Below, in pieces: positions 8,432 through 17,185 of a DNA stretch of 64,000 nt; positions within the stretch are counted from its first letter, which is position 1; each line of letters opens with the position of its first letter. Made by a program: the position numbers and the translations under genes. The notes below the pieces were generated by a model. The model was not told where the DNA came from and did not search any database. It saw nothing but the letters and a program-made list of their open reading frames with translations. Source of the stretch: Rubellimicrobium aerolatum (lineage in GTDB: Bacteria > Pseudomonadota > Alphaproteobacteria > Rhodobacterales > Rhodobacteraceae); NCBI RefSeq assembly GCF_017872975.1, contig NZ_JAGGJP010000014.1, positions 1 through 64,000 on the forward strand, read 5' to 3'.

Positions 8432-9055
8432 CTACAGCCTGTGCAGCTTGAGGGTGCCAAACGTGTAGCGCCCATATCCGTTGAAATACTCCCCTTCGCC
8501 CGAGCGAAGGTCTTTGTCGAAGGTGATCTCAGTGAAACCGCGATGGCTCCTTAGCTCCGGCTCCCCGATCTTCGGATCATTCTTGTAGCTGTAGAATAGC
8601 CGATAGCCATCCGCCTCATCGCAAATAAGTGCTGCACTGTTGCTGTTCGATCCTGATTGGGGCGTCCGCAAGCGGACGCGGATTTTATCCCATGTCTGGA
8701 TGATTGTGACCTGTGCTTCCCAGTTATAGCTTGGGCTTCCATCTGGATTGAGTGTCTGGCCTTTGCAACTCCATTCGCCGCTCAGGTCAGGAACTTTCAG
8801 GAACTTGCTCACTAGACTCCAACGCCAAGCGTACCGATCCAATAGCCAATACAGAGCGGCAAACACTGCTCCAGCTCCGACTAGAGAAAGGACGGAGGGC
8901 GGGAGGTTCGCGGGCAGGCCAAAGCGATGAGCAATATCGACGGCCCATAGGATGGCGAAAACAACGCCGGCAGAGACGCCGGCTGCGATCAAGCTAAGGT
9001 AACGTCCGACAATGGCCCGGCTTACGCCGCCAAGCACCGTGTACTCGTGTTCCAT
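8432..9055 (-). CDS. cap15: Cap15-like CBASS effector (2TM plus beta-barrel)
   Basis: 207 aa from ATG 9055. Two transmembrane helices (about 17-40 and 52-74) are followed by a beta-rich soluble domain beginning VPDLSGEWSCKG and ending YFNGYGRYTFGTLKL. This matches the S-2TM-beta/Cap15 architecture, in which the barrel binds the cyclic nucleotide and the helices oligomerise to disrupt the inner membrane. I chose this start over the upstream GTG/ATG extension because its A overlaps the stop codon of the restriction endonuclease gene (TAATG), a typical coupled junction, and the product then begins just before the first helix. The adjacent CD-NTase is its obvious partner. Confidence 0.85.
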   Translation of the reverse strand: MEHEYTVLGGVSRAIVGRYLSLIAAGVSAGVVFAILWAVDIAHRFGLPANLPPSVLSLVGAGAVFAALYWLLDRYAWRWSLVSKFLKVPDLSGEWSCKGQTLNPDGSPSYNWEAQVTIIQTWDKIRVRLRTPQSGSNSNSAALICDEADGYRLFYSYKNDPKIGEPELRSHRGFTEITFDKDLRSGEGEYFNGYGRYTFGTLKLHRL

Positions 9056-9801
9056 TATGAGGCTCTTGCTGCCTCGGCCGCGATATGGCCGGCAAACGCA
9101 CTGACAAAGCTTCGCAGGCTCGTCAGCTCCGACAGGTCTGCGTAAGCGCCGGTATCCTTCCCCTCGCGCGGGGAGGCGAGTGTGCAAGCCGCCGTATACA
9201 GGTTCTCCCGCACGAGCTTCTGACAGAGAAGATCGTAGCGCTGCAGATACGAGGCGCCCCGGAACTCCGGAAAGATCGGGAAGTGCGGCGAGGCCTCCCG
9301 CTTGGCGGGGCTGCGCGAGGCCGGTGCGTCCTCGACCATCATGAGCCAGCCCAGGAAGGGTCGCGGGGTGTCCGCCCCGAAGCCACCCTCGCGGTAGGCG
9401 GTCCAGAAATCATGGGCGCTGCCGATGGCCTCCTCGGCCCGGTTGTTGGCGTTGTTGCCGAAGGAGGGCCCGACGTGGCTCTTCATCTCTAGGGCGGCGA
9501 CGAGCCGGCCCTGGTGGATGACAAGGATGTCCCACAGCTTGGTGGGCCGGAAGTACCCGGGGAGGGTCAGGACGTGCCGCTTCTGGTGGATGTCGGCGTG
9601 CCCGAGCCCGTTTGCCTCCACGAGGTCGATCAGCAGGGCGGTGAAGCCGTCCATGGTGTTGCCGGCCGTGACGGCGCCGCGCTCGCCCACGTCGGCCCGG
9701 CCGGCCTCGATCTTGGCCTGGAGCGCCTTGGCCCGGTTACCCCAAAAGGCCATGACGGCCTCGCGCGTCTTGCGCTCGTAGTCCGCGAGATCGAGGGCCA
9801 T
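9055..9801 (-). CDS. PaeR7I/XhoI-like type II restriction endonuclease
   Basis: 248 aa, the size of PaeR7I and XhoI. The PD-(D/E)xK core reads KLWDILV (D91) ... AALEMKS (E105, K107), followed by [21 protein letters not shown], a stretch strongly typical of this family. Relatives cut CTCGAG, so that is the likely site. The upstream methyltransferase ends 1 bp before this ATG, and the downstream Cap15 gene starts on the last base of this stop codon. The gene thus sits in a four-gene operon that merges restriction-modification with CBASS. Confidence 0.9.
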   Translation of the reverse strand: MALDLADYERKTREAVMAFWGNRAKALQAKIEAGRADVGERGAVTAGNTMDGFTALLIDLVEANGLGHADIHQKRHVLTLPGYFRPTKLWDILVIHQGRLVAALEMKSHVGPSFGNNANNRAEEAIGSAHDFWTAYREGGFGADTPRPFLGWLMMVEDAPASRSPAKREASPHFPIFPEFRGASYLQRYDLLCQKLVRENLYTAACTLASPREGKDTGAYADLSELTSLRSFVSAFAGHIAAEAARAS

Positions 9802-9802
9802 G

Positions 9803-11527
9803 CTAGTGTCCGTTGCCCCCGAGCGCCGCCCGTTCCGTCTCGGAGAGCCCGTAAAGGGCGAAGACCGCCCGGTTGCAGGCGCCGAGGTCGCCCCGCTCGG
9901 CTGCGTCCCTCAGCCCGGCCCGGAGGCTCTCGGGCACGTCGCTCCAGAGGGGCAAGCGGATGCGCCGCAGGTACTGCGCCTGAAACCGCAGGTAGCCGCC
10001 CCGCATCCGGGTCGAGTAGATGGCCACGAAGAGCCGCGCGATGCCCGAGAGGAGCACGGCCTGGAGCGCGCGCACGTCCCAGGTGTCCGAGGTGATGTAG
10101 TAAAGGTTGTGGTGCGGATAGAGCCGCCCCTCCTCGTAAACCACGTGCGCCTCGCCCTTGATGTCCGGGATCAGGAGCTTGGGCTTCCGTGCGATCTCGG
10201 GCGTGATGCGGTCGATGGTCCGGTACCAGTTGGCCGGGGCCTTCTGGGCGACGTGGCGGCCGGCGATCTGCTCGCGCCGCGCCTCCAGGTAGGCGCCGAG
10301 GCGCGGGAAGCGGGCGAGGTCCACCAGCCGGCCATCGTCCGCGAAGGGATTGATGACGCCCAGGCCCCGCCACTCGACCGTGCCGCCGTCGATGTCGCGG
10401 GTCATGACCAGGGGAAGCTTGCGGTCGTCCTCCACGTCGAGGGCGTCATAGGGGCCGATGAAAGCCTTGTCTGCCCCCGTGGCCACGCCGATCCCGACCT
10501 TGCATCCGGCCTCCTCGATGGAGGGGAAGCTCGCCTCCAGGCGGCGCACGAGCGCGAGCTGGTCGGAGGACTCCAGGATCCAGGGCTCCGCGCCGGCGGT
10601 GACGCTCCCGAGCTCGCGCACGCCGCGCGCCGGGTCCGGTGCGGGCCCGGTCAGCTCGGCCGCCAGATGGGTAAGAGTGCCCGCATCAATCTCGGGGCGG
10701 TGCGCGATGCGGGTGGGGCCGGGCGCCTCGCGCGCGATGACGGTGATGGCCGGGTAGGCCACGACGTCCGAGTGGAAGGCCTGGGTGTCCACCATGTCCA
10801 CGTAGGTGCGCAGGTGATAGCCGCGGGCCACCAGGGCGCGCAGCGGGCCGCCGTAGCGGTTCTTCATCCAGCGGTCCGAGCAGATGAAGCCGCAGCGCCC
10901 GCCCGGAGCGAGGAGGCCCAGCGAGCGCTCGATGAAGGGGACGTAGAGGTCGGCGCGGTCGTAGATGGTGCTGTAGCGCTCGCGGTACGCGGCCATGAGC
11001 GCGTCGGGGATCAGCTCCTGGCGCACGTAAGGAGGGTTGCCGATCACCACGTCGAAGGCACCCTCCAGATCGGCCAGGAGGAAGTCGCCCTGGCGCAGCC
11101 AGGCGTGGGCGAGGGTTTCGGCGGCGGTGGACGGGATGCCTTTCTGTTCGAGCCGGGCGATCACCTGCTCGCGGGTGCGCGCCCAGGAGGCGCGGTGCAG
11201 CTCGACGGCGCAAACCGCCTCCGACAGGGCCACCACCGGGTCGGGTCGGCCCTGGCCCGTCCAGGCGGCGAGCAGGCGGTCGAGCGCCGGCAGAAGGAAG
11301 TCGCCGTGCCCGAAGGAGGGCTCCAGGAGCCGCAGGCGCGCGAGGTCCTGGTCGGCCGTGTAGCCCGCGAGGTCCAGGAGGAAGTCCACCACCTCACGGC
11401 GGGTGAAGACCGCGCCGCGCTCCTCGACGCCCGCCTCGGCCATGGCCTCGACGGCCGCCGTCACGGGGCAGAAGCTCGGCAACGAGAGCTGGCGCGGGGT
11501 CGGGGTGAACCGCAGGGGGGTCGTCAC
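9803..11527 (-). CDS. PaeR7I-like N6-adenine DNA methyltransferase
   Basis: 574 aa, GTG start at 11527 preceded by AGAGAGG. Motif I-like [16 protein letters not shown] (around 70) binds S-adenosylmethionine. [13 protein letters not shown] (NPPY near 163) is the catalytic motif IV of N6-adenine methylases, and a long C-terminal target-recognition region follows. It protects host CTCGAG-type sites from the partner nuclease. As first gene of the operon it would be expressed before the nuclease, sensible for establishment in a new host. A gamma-class helical N-terminus ([20 protein letters not shown]) precedes motif I. Confidence 0.9.
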   Translation of the reverse strand: MTTPLRFTPTPRQLSLPSFCPVTAAVEAMAEAGVEERGAVFTRREVVDFLLDLAGYTADQDLARLRLLEPSFGHGDFLLPALDRLLAAWTGQGRPDPVVALSEAVCAVELHRASWARTREQVIARLEQKGIPSTAAETLAHAWLRQGDFLLADLEGAFDVVIGNPPYVRQELIPDALMAAYRERYSTIYDRADLYVPFIERSLGLLAPGGRCGFICSDRWMKNRYGGPLRALVARGYHLRTYVDMVDTQAFHSDVVAYPAITVIAREAPGPTRIAHRPEIDAGTLTHLAAELTGPAPDPARGVRELGSVTAGAEPWILESSDQLALVRRLEASFPSIEEAGCKVGIGVATGADKAFIGPYDALDVEDDRKLPLVMTRDIDGGTVEWRGLGVINPFADDGRLVDLARFPRLGAYLEARREQIAGRHVAQKAPANWYRTIDRITPEIARKPKLLIPDIKGEAHVVYEEGRLYPHHNLYYITSDTWDVRALQAVLLSGIARLFVAIYSTRMRGGYLRFQAQYLRRIRLPLWSDVPESLRAGLRDAAERGDLGACNRAVFALYGLSETERAALGGNGH

Positions 11528-11589
11528 GGGGGCCTCTCTTGGCGCTCAAGGAGCTGACCGGTCCCAAGCCGTCAGCGACACGAGAACGA

Positions 11590-11618
11590 AAGTAGATCGC
11601 CCGTCCCGAAAGGGTCAA
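11590..11618 (-). promoter_or_regulatory. Candidate promoter of the R-M/CBASS operon
   Basis: On the minus strand TTGACC (11613-11618) is followed after 17 bp by CTACTT (11590-11595), about 65 bp before the methylase GTG. The -35 is good and the -10 weak; it is the best sigma70-like pair in the gap. Confidence 0.3.
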
Positions 11619-11698
11619 CCGACGAGCCGCAGTTGTCCACATGGATGAGGCGCTGCGGCCTCGCGAGGGCCGCACCCGAAGCGTTCCGTCCGTAGCCG

Positions 11699-13621
11699 CT
11701 ACACGGTCGCGTCCGCGAGAGCCTCAAGGGGCAGGTCCGGCCCCCCATCCTCCTGGGGCACGTCCTCGCCTTCCTCGGGCAGGACCTCCACCCGGCTGAT
11801 CGCATGCCCGGTCGCCCGTTCGATGAGGCTCAGAAGACGGGCTTCGCGGTCGGCCATGAAAGCGTCGAAGGCATTGGCGCGAAGCAGCGCTGGGTCGATC
11901 AGGTGGCTGCGCAGGAAGTTGTCCAACTGCTCCGGAGGGATCGGGGGAACGCCGTTCCCGCCCTTCTCCAGCTTGGCGAGGTAGTCCGATGGAGCCGCGC
12001 CGCTCAGGATGCGGTTCGTCCTGTAGCCCAGGGGCGTCTTGTTGATGATGGTGTCGAAGACGGCTGGCGCGATGCCCTTTCTCTTGCACCAGTCCTGCGG
12101 GAAGATGTGGTGGATATCGACGTACTCGTCGAAGAACACCGCCTGGCCGAACGGCTGGCCCGACCGGAAGTCGAGCGCACCGTCCTTCATCAGGAGGGCG
12201 TGGATGCCCTTGTAGGCGGCCGACAGGCGCGTGCGCATGGTGCGCAGCCGGTCCGGGCGGAAGCGGCCGTCGAGGACCGTGGTGGGCTCTCGACCGCCCT
12301 CGATCCAGGCCGGCACCTCCAGCACGTCCTTGGCGAAGCGGGTCTCGATGGCGGAGCCGTAGAGCTCGCCGAAGATGCCGCACCAGTACCAGCGCGCCAG
12401 CTTCTCTTGGACGGCGGCGTGTTCGGCCTTGGGGCCGAGCCGGGCGAGGATCGCGGCCAGCGGCACGAGCTGGCTCTGATAGGGCAGATCGATGACCCGG
12501 AAGATGTGGCGCTGGTAGAGGAACTTGGCGGCCGCCTTGAAGGCCTCCTCCACGGCCGAGTGGTACTTGCGATAGGCCTCCAGCGGCAGGTCGAGCAGCG
12601 ATTGCCGCGTGGCCCGCACTGCCGGGAGATCGCTCTCCCTCTTGCCGGCGGCGATGGCGGCTTCGCGCTCGTCGACCCCGTGCAGCAGGGCGATCGCCTG
12701 CAGCACGTCGGTACTCGCCACCTTTTCGAGCACGCCGTACTTCTGCTCGGCCATGTGCCCATAGACCTGCAGGCGCTGCTGCATCCCGGGCTTCCCCTTA
12801 GTCCCCAGCCAGTCGTCGCGGAGCCGGAAGCCTTGCGCCGCGTACATCGCGGTGACGAGCTCGAAGGCGTCGAGGGGCTTGCCGCCGGTGTTCACCTTCT
12901 CGAAGACGAGGCAAACGGCCTCGTGGGACGTCTCGGCGCCCAAGGCAATGACAGGCACTTGGTAGCTCTTGAAGTTCTCCAGCACCCGCTCCTTGAAGGT
13001 CATGAAGAACTTGGTTTTGGCCATGTCGCCGCGCTCGCTCCAGAACGACCAGAAGCCCATCATCCAGTCGTCCCAGGACAGAACCCGGTTCAGCGGGAAC
13101 ATCAGGTTCTCGTATTCCAGCTCCGGCGCGGACAGGTCGAGGTCGACCTTGTGGAAGCCCGACTTGATCCTGCGGTCCTCCGGCACCCCGATGATCGCCT
13201 CCTCGCGGTCGATGTCGGGGTCGAGCGCCTTGCGCATGTCGATGTAGAACCAGCGCTTCACGTACTTGAGCCGGGGCGTGACCGTTTCCACCACCTCGCG
13301 CCGCAGGCAGGTCTGGTAAAGCGAGGTCATGCGCTGCTGCCCGTCGAGCAGCAACTGGTCGGGCACAGATCGGGCGGCGCCAACCTCGGCACCCTGGACG
13401 GGCCGCCGCGCGAACTTCTCGCCGTGGCCGGCCTTCATCTCCAACGTCATGAGGGCGCCGACCGGGAAGGCCTGCGAGATCGAGGCCACGAGGCTCTTGA
13501 TGCGCTCCTCGTCCCAGACCCAGCTCCGCTGGAAATCGGGCAGTTGAATCTTCCCGCTCCCGCACTGCTTCAGGAGCTCTTCCAAGCTCACCGGATTGGT
13601 CTTGAACGCTGCCTGCCCCAT
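11699..13621 (-). CDS. DUF262-HNH protein (GmrSD-like single-chain nuclease)
   Basis: 640 aa from ATG 13621. The N-terminal DUF262 domain shows LPDFQRSWVWDEERI (about 28-42) and LLDGQQRMTSLYQ (about 92), the two nucleotide-binding motifs of the GmrS/ParB-like fold. The C-terminal part carries DIHHIFPQDWCKRKG (near 501), the HNH-type DUF1524 nuclease motif of GmrD. GmrSD and related BrxU proteins cleave modified phage DNA in an NTP-dependent way; many other DUF262 proteins are uncharacterised defence genes. It is encoded in the same direction as the R-M/CBASS operon but separated from it by 170 bp. The acidic C-tail (LPEEGEDVPQEDGGPDLPLE) is unusual. The target is unknown. Confidence 0.75.
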   Translation of the reverse strand: MGQAAFKTNPVSLEELLKQCGSGKIQLPDFQRSWVWDEERIKSLVASISQAFPVGALMTLEMKAGHGEKFARRPVQGAEVGAARSVPDQLLLDGQQRMTSLYQTCLRREVVETVTPRLKYVKRWFYIDMRKALDPDIDREEAIIGVPEDRRIKSGFHKVDLDLSAPELEYENLMFPLNRVLSWDDWMMGFWSFWSERGDMAKTKFFMTFKERVLENFKSYQVPVIALGAETSHEAVCLVFEKVNTGGKPLDAFELVTAMYAAQGFRLRDDWLGTKGKPGMQQRLQVYGHMAEQKYGVLEKVASTDVLQAIALLHGVDEREAAIAAGKRESDLPAVRATRQSLLDLPLEAYRKYHSAVEEAFKAAAKFLYQRHIFRVIDLPYQSQLVPLAAILARLGPKAEHAAVQEKLARWYWCGIFGELYGSAIETRFAKDVLEVPAWIEGGREPTTVLDGRFRPDRLRTMRTRLSAAYKGIHALLMKDGALDFRSGQPFGQAVFFDEYVDIHHIFPQDWCKRKGIAPAVFDTIINKTPLGYRTNRILSGAAPSDYLAKLEKGGNGVPPIPPEQLDNFLRSHLIDPALLRANAFDAFMADREARLLSLIERATGHAISRVEVLPEEGEDVPQEDGGPDLPLEALADATV

Positions 13622-13773
13622 GTCTCGCTCCCGCTCCATCCGCTCCAGCACGGCTCGCTCATCGGGCGGGGACGTGATCTGGCGGTGTTCGCTGCGACAG
13701 AGCACAGCGGGGAGTTGAAAGGCAAGCTGATGCCCGGGTCGCAACCGTCAAACCTGATGTAGCTAAGTAGGCT

Positions 13774-13902
13774 TGCGTACGTCGACCTAGAGGGCCGCCG
13801 GAGCTAGACCGGGAGGTGAGCACCTGCGTATTCACCGCCACGAACGAGGACCTGGGCGAGGTTCTGATCGAGGAAGGCATATGCGGACGGTGGAGCGGAT
13901 AG
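13774..13902 (+). pseudogene. Fossil C-terminus of a thermonuclease gene
   Basis: The reading DLEGRRS, then after a one-base deletion DREVSTCVFTATNEDLGEVLIEEGICGRWSG-stop, is nearly the same as the C-terminus of the thermonuclease at 19554-20114 (DLEGRRSYDREVGTCAIA..., EDLGEILIGEGVCGRWSG). The homologous region is about 130 bp, with no start and no upstream domain. It shows that a second copy or relative once adjoined this defence block. Confidence 0.75.
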
Positions 13903-14013
13903 TCCTCGGTTGAGGCTCCAGGCCACACTTGTGAGTACTCGGTTGCAAACAGGTGCATCTGCTCAACAAGGTGCAGATCACACCAGCATCACGCTTGATA
14001 ACGCAAAATTTTA

Positions 14014-14709
14014 ATGCGAATATCCTGTAAACAGCAAAGGGTATGTCGAGTGTCCGAGAGAGCCATCGAGCGGATCGTCACAACGTGGCCAGCCCAGTTC
14101 TTCCAGAACCTCGCCGAAGAGGTAGATGCCGCTTTCGCGAGGGCCAAGAGAACCACAGCCGATCAGATCGCTCCTCCAGAACGCCGCGCTGCCCTCGGGC
14201 AACTGCGCCACTTCTGCACAGAGCAGGCTTTTCGTACGGCTGGCCGCGCAGCTGGACTGAACGCCCACGTGCCGGACACGATCCCGAAGGGTGCCTGCTA
14301 CTCGGTGGTCGAGGGAGGCGGGGTCTTCATGATCAGAACTAACGTGATGAGCCACTGTGGGGTGCCACGACCCACACGCTTCCGGCAACGGTGGGCATCG
14401 CTGAACGCCTGGCTAAGCCCTTTTCAGATCGATTTACTTGACTTGGATCGGCCTGCCCCTTCGTCCGATCGTCTGTGCGCCATGCTGGTTGTCACGGCCA
14501 GCCAGGACGGCGATATCGGTGTTCCTGCGTTTGTCGGGGTAGGCATCCCCAGCGATGACTGCTCGACTTGGCTCGCTCTAGAGCCGATCGGGCGTCTGAT
14601 TGCCCGCTATCATGATGTTTCCTCGCCGAAGCCCACCGAGGCTCCTGTTGAGGTCAAGGACAAGGCGATGCCGAAGATCCGGACGCGAACCAACCAGAAC
14701 GGGGGATAA
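14014..14709 (+). CDS. Uncharacterised partner of the downstream XRE-ImmA/IrrE protein
   Basis: 231 aa from ATG 14014; GTG 14053 (VSERAIERIV) is an alternative. I do not recognise a family. It is predicted soluble, with an N-terminal helical half (WPAQFFQNLAEEVDAAFARAKRTT) and a more beta-like centre (YSVVEGGGVFMIRTNVMSHCG, LCAMLVVTASQDG). There is no signal peptide, membrane segment or obvious catalytic motif. Its stop lies 23 bp before the next gene, so the two are cotranscribed. By analogy with gene pairs containing ImmA/IrrE proteins it may be a toxin, sensor or substrate of the protease, but that is inference. Confidence 0.6.
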   Translation: MRISCKQQRVCRVSERAIERIVTTWPAQFFQNLAEEVDAAFARAKRTTADQIAPPERRAALGQLRHFCTEQAFRTAGRAAGLNAHVPDTIPKGACYSVVEGGGVFMIRTNVMSHCGVPRPTRFRQRWASLNAWLSPFQIDLLDLDRPAPSSDRLCAMLVVTASQDGDIGVPAFVGVGIPSDDCSTWLALEPIGRLIARYHDVSSPKPTEAPVEVKDKAMPKIRTRTNQNGG

Positions 14710-14732
14710 ACCCCGGACACCCTAGGAGGGGA

Positions 14733-15938
14733 ATGACCATGCGCAACGGAACGCCGGGCTTCCAATCGAAGCGCTTGGTGGACGCCAGGGATTCGAGAGG
14801 ACTTACGCAGATTGCGCTCGCCGACCTCATTGGTCGGAAAAGTTCGACGATCTCCCGATGGGAGAGCGGCGATCAATCGCCTGAGCCCGAAGCACTGGAG
14901 ACGCTCTCGACCGCTCTTCGGTTGCCAGTCTCCTACTTTCTTCGCACCACGGCGGAGCATGGGGAGGCACCCATGTTCTTTCGGTCCCTGCTGTCGACGA
15001 CGACCCAAGCCGAACGCAAGCGGGCCCGAGTTCGGTTGCGCTGGGCCGAGGAAATCTCGCTGTCCCTTCAGGAGTGGGTCGACCTACCTGAAGTCGATGT
15101 CCCCTTCCTTGAGGCGGCAGACCATCGCGACATCCGCGACGAGCACATCGAGCAGATAGCAAACGAGTGCAGGATCAGGTGGGGACTTGGGCTCGGGCCC
15201 ATCTCCGATCTCATGCTGGTGATGGAGAACGCCGGGGTCGTGGCGGTTCGCGAGGAGATCGGCACGGCAAAGATGGACGGCGTGTCTCATTGGTCAGCGC
15301 TCGATCAGCGGCCGTACATCCTAATTGCCAGCGACAAGGCGACGGCTGTCCGATCGCGAATGGATGCAGCCCACGAGCTTGGCCACCTAGTCCTCCACCG
15401 CTTCATCCCTCACAAGAGCCTCACCAGTCCGGCGGACTTCAAGGAGATCGAGCGGCAGGCGTTTCTGTTCGCTGGAGCGTTTCTATTGCCAGCCGAGAGC
15501 TTCATGGCCGAGGTCTGGTCGCCGTCACTGAACACTTTCGCCGTGCTGAAGGAGCGCTGGAAAGTGTCTATTGGTGCCATGATCATGCGGTGCATCGGCC
15601 TCGGAGTCGTCGAGGGCGCTTATGAGCAGCGTTTGTGGAAGCACTACACCACCAGGGGCTGGAGAAAGGGCGAGCCTCTTGATGATGTGCTCGTGCCAGA
15701 GAACCCGCGGCTATTGGCCCGGTCAGTGCGTCTGCTTGTCGATGAGGGACATCGGACGCGCCGAGATCTGATGAGCGATTTCCGCCTCAGCTCCAGCGAT
15801 GTCGAGGCTCTGTGCGGTCTCGATCAAGGCTACATGGGCGCAGAGCAAGCAGAGGTCGTACCATTTCCAAAAGTCCGGGCTAGGCCAGGGCGAGCGGATG
15901 AAGGTGGTCAGGTGATACCGCTGCGTCGACCGAATTGA
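14733..15938 (+). CDS. XRE regulator fused to ImmA/IrrE metallopeptidase
   Basis: 401 aa. The N-terminal helix-turn-helix (residues ~12-70: LVDARDSRGLTQIALADLIGR, STISRWESG) is followed by an ImmA/IrrE zincin domain with DAAHELGHLVLHRF (H214, E215, H218). ImmA-type proteases cleave a repressor or antitoxin on a signal; fusions with an XRE domain can do both jobs. AGGAGGGG lies just before the ATG. The upstream 231-aa gene is the likely partner. The position, in a defence island between a GmrSD-like gene and a zeta-like toxin pair, favours a phage-defence or toxin-antitoxin role. Confidence 0.85.
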   Translation: MTMRNGTPGFQSKRLVDARDSRGLTQIALADLIGRKSSTISRWESGDQSPEPEALETLSTALRLPVSYFLRTTAEHGEAPMFFRSLLSTTTQAERKRARVRLRWAEEISLSLQEWVDLPEVDVPFLEAADHRDIRDEHIEQIANECRIRWGLGLGPISDLMLVMENAGVVAVREEIGTAKMDGVSHWSALDQRPYILIASDKATAVRSRMDAAHELGHLVLHRFIPHKSLTSPADFKEIERQAFLFAGAFLLPAESFMAEVWSPSLNTFAVLKERWKVSIGAMIMRCIGLGVVEGAYEQRLWKHYTTRGWRKGEPLDDVLVPENPRLLARSVRLLVDEGHRTRRDLMSDFRLSSSDVEALCGLDQGYMGAEQAEVVPFPKVRARPGRADEGGQVIPLRRPN

Positions 15939-16259
15939 GACTGCAAAGCACCTCGTGATGATCTGCCCCCTGATCCTCACTCACGCCCGATGACAACAGC
16001 GCGCTGCTCGCCTAATCCGGTAAGCGGTTACGCAGCTTATTAAGGACGCTCTGACTGACTAGGGGCGCATGCCTCTGCGACCCTGGTTCAGATGGAAGTC
16101 GCACAACATAGGTTATGCCAGCAGCTCTGACGGTCCTGATTTGATTGCCCGGAGTGCTGGGACAGCCATCCCGCCGCCCGAGCCGGCCGCCCTTGGCGCG
16201 CGAACGCTTTGAATGCCCGCCAGCCGATGCTATGTGGACGTGGAAGAGGATCCATCGCC
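15939..16259. other. Intergenic region, no gene seen
   Basis: About 320 bp between the ImmA/IrrE gene and the zeta-like toxin pair. It has no convincing frame and only weak AT-rich stretches (around 16025-16050) that may hold a promoter for the toxin pair. Confidence 0.35.
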
Positions 16260-16481
16260 ATGGTCAAGATCGTCGTCGCCGAGCTCAACCCGCCCAAGGC
16301 CAAGGCCGCCAAGCCGGCCGTGCGCACGGCTCGTGTCCGGGCTCCGGACGGCCATCTGACGACGGTCCGCTCCATTCAGGCCGACAGCGAGTCCTTCGGC
16401 CAGGACTTCCAGCACGTCTTCGCCCGCAACGTCGAGCGCGTGCGCCGCGAGAACAGGAAAGTGGCCGGCGCGCGCAGCTGA
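16260..16481 (+). CDS. Putative antitoxin to the zeta-like kinase
   Basis: 73 aa from ATG 16260 (MVKIVVAELNPPKAKAAKP). A basic, Ala/Lys-rich N-terminus is followed by a helical C-terminus (SFGQDFQHVFARNVERVRRENRKV). Its stop ends 3 bp before the TTG start of the kinase gene, the classic small-antitoxin-then-toxin arrangement. It is not a close epsilon homologue by eye, so the antitoxin role rests on context. An upstream in-frame ATG at 16209 is less likely. Confidence 0.55.
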   Translation: MVKIVVAELNPPKAKAAKPAVRTARVRAPDGHLTTVRSIQADSESFGQDFQHVFARNVERVRRENRKVAGARS

Positions 16482-16484
16482 CGC

Positions 16485-17093
16485 TTGCCGACCGCGAACC
16501 GCCCCCGGCTCTGGATCGTGGCCGGCCCGAACGGGTCGGGCAAGAGCACGTCCTACGACAGCTCCGACATCGAGGAGTTCAACCGCTCGGTCTGGATCAT
16601 CAACCCGGACCTGCTGGCGGCGCGCATCCGGGACATGGAAGATCTCCCCCTGGGCGAGGCCAACCTCCAGGCCGTCCGGCGCATCGAGCGGTGGCTCGAG
16701 GCCTCCATCGAGGCACACCAGACCGTGGGCGTGGAAACGGTCCTGTCGTCGCCCAAGTACCGCCGGCTTGTGGAGCTCGCGAAGAGCAAGGGCTTCGAGG
16801 TCCGCCTGATCTACGTCATCCTGCGCTCGCCCGACCTCAACGTGGAGCGTGTGAGGCTTCGTGTCCTGAAGGGCGGCCACGACGTGCCCGAGGACAAGGT
16901 CCGCGCCCGCTATGTCCGCTCCCTCGAGCAGATGCCCTGGTTTCTCGATCAGGCCGACCGGGCCTGGGTCTTCGACAACTCGGGCCGTACGCCTCGCCTC
17001 ATCGCGGCGAAGCGGGACGGGGAGATCACCATCGACCCCCGTGGGATCCCTGCTGTCGAAGCCGCCATTCGGACTCTCGGTGCGGACGAGTGA
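16485..17093 (+). CDS. Zeta-like toxin kinase (P-loop)
   Basis: 202 aa, read from TTG 16485. The Walker A motif GPNGSGKST sits at 14-22, with a following DSSDIEEFN/INPDLLA region as in zeta-toxin kinases. The TVGVETVLSSPKYRRLVELAKSKGFEV segment and RVRLRVLKGGHDVPEDKVRARY (a lid rich in Arg) also match. Zeta toxins phosphorylate UDP-N-acetylglucosamine and block cell-wall synthesis; relatives phosphorylate other small molecules, so the substrate is not certain. Paired with the 73-aa gene just upstream, it probably forms an addiction or defence module. Confidence 0.75.
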   Translation: MPTANRPRLWIVAGPNGSGKSTSYDSSDIEEFNRSVWIINPDLLAARIRDMEDLPLGEANLQAVRRIERWLEASIEAHQTVGVETVLSSPKYRRLVELAKSKGFEVRLIYVILRSPDLNVERVRLRVLKGGHDVPEDKVRARYVRSLEQMPWFLDQADRAWVFDNSGRTPRLIAAKRDGEITIDPRGIPAVEAAIRTLGADE

Positions 17094-17185
17094 TGCCAGC
17101 CCGGATGCTGGGGCAGTCCCCCCGAGGTCCGGCGCAGGTCGCGGGACCGGTTGGAGTTGCAGCAAATCAGCGAAGCGGTCGTCCC

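Noticed and set aside
9800-11557. Long plus-strand open frame opposite the methylase gene
   Set aside because: It mirrors the methyltransferase codons; the product is low-complexity and has no family pattern.
11804-13762. 652-codon plus-strand open frame
   Set aside because: Antisense of the DUF262-HNH gene, which shows clear conserved motifs; long antisense frames are expected at this GC content.
16040-16130. GACCCTGGTTCAGAT segment resembling a tRNA T-arm
   Set aside because: Pairing partners for acceptor and anticodon stems are missing.
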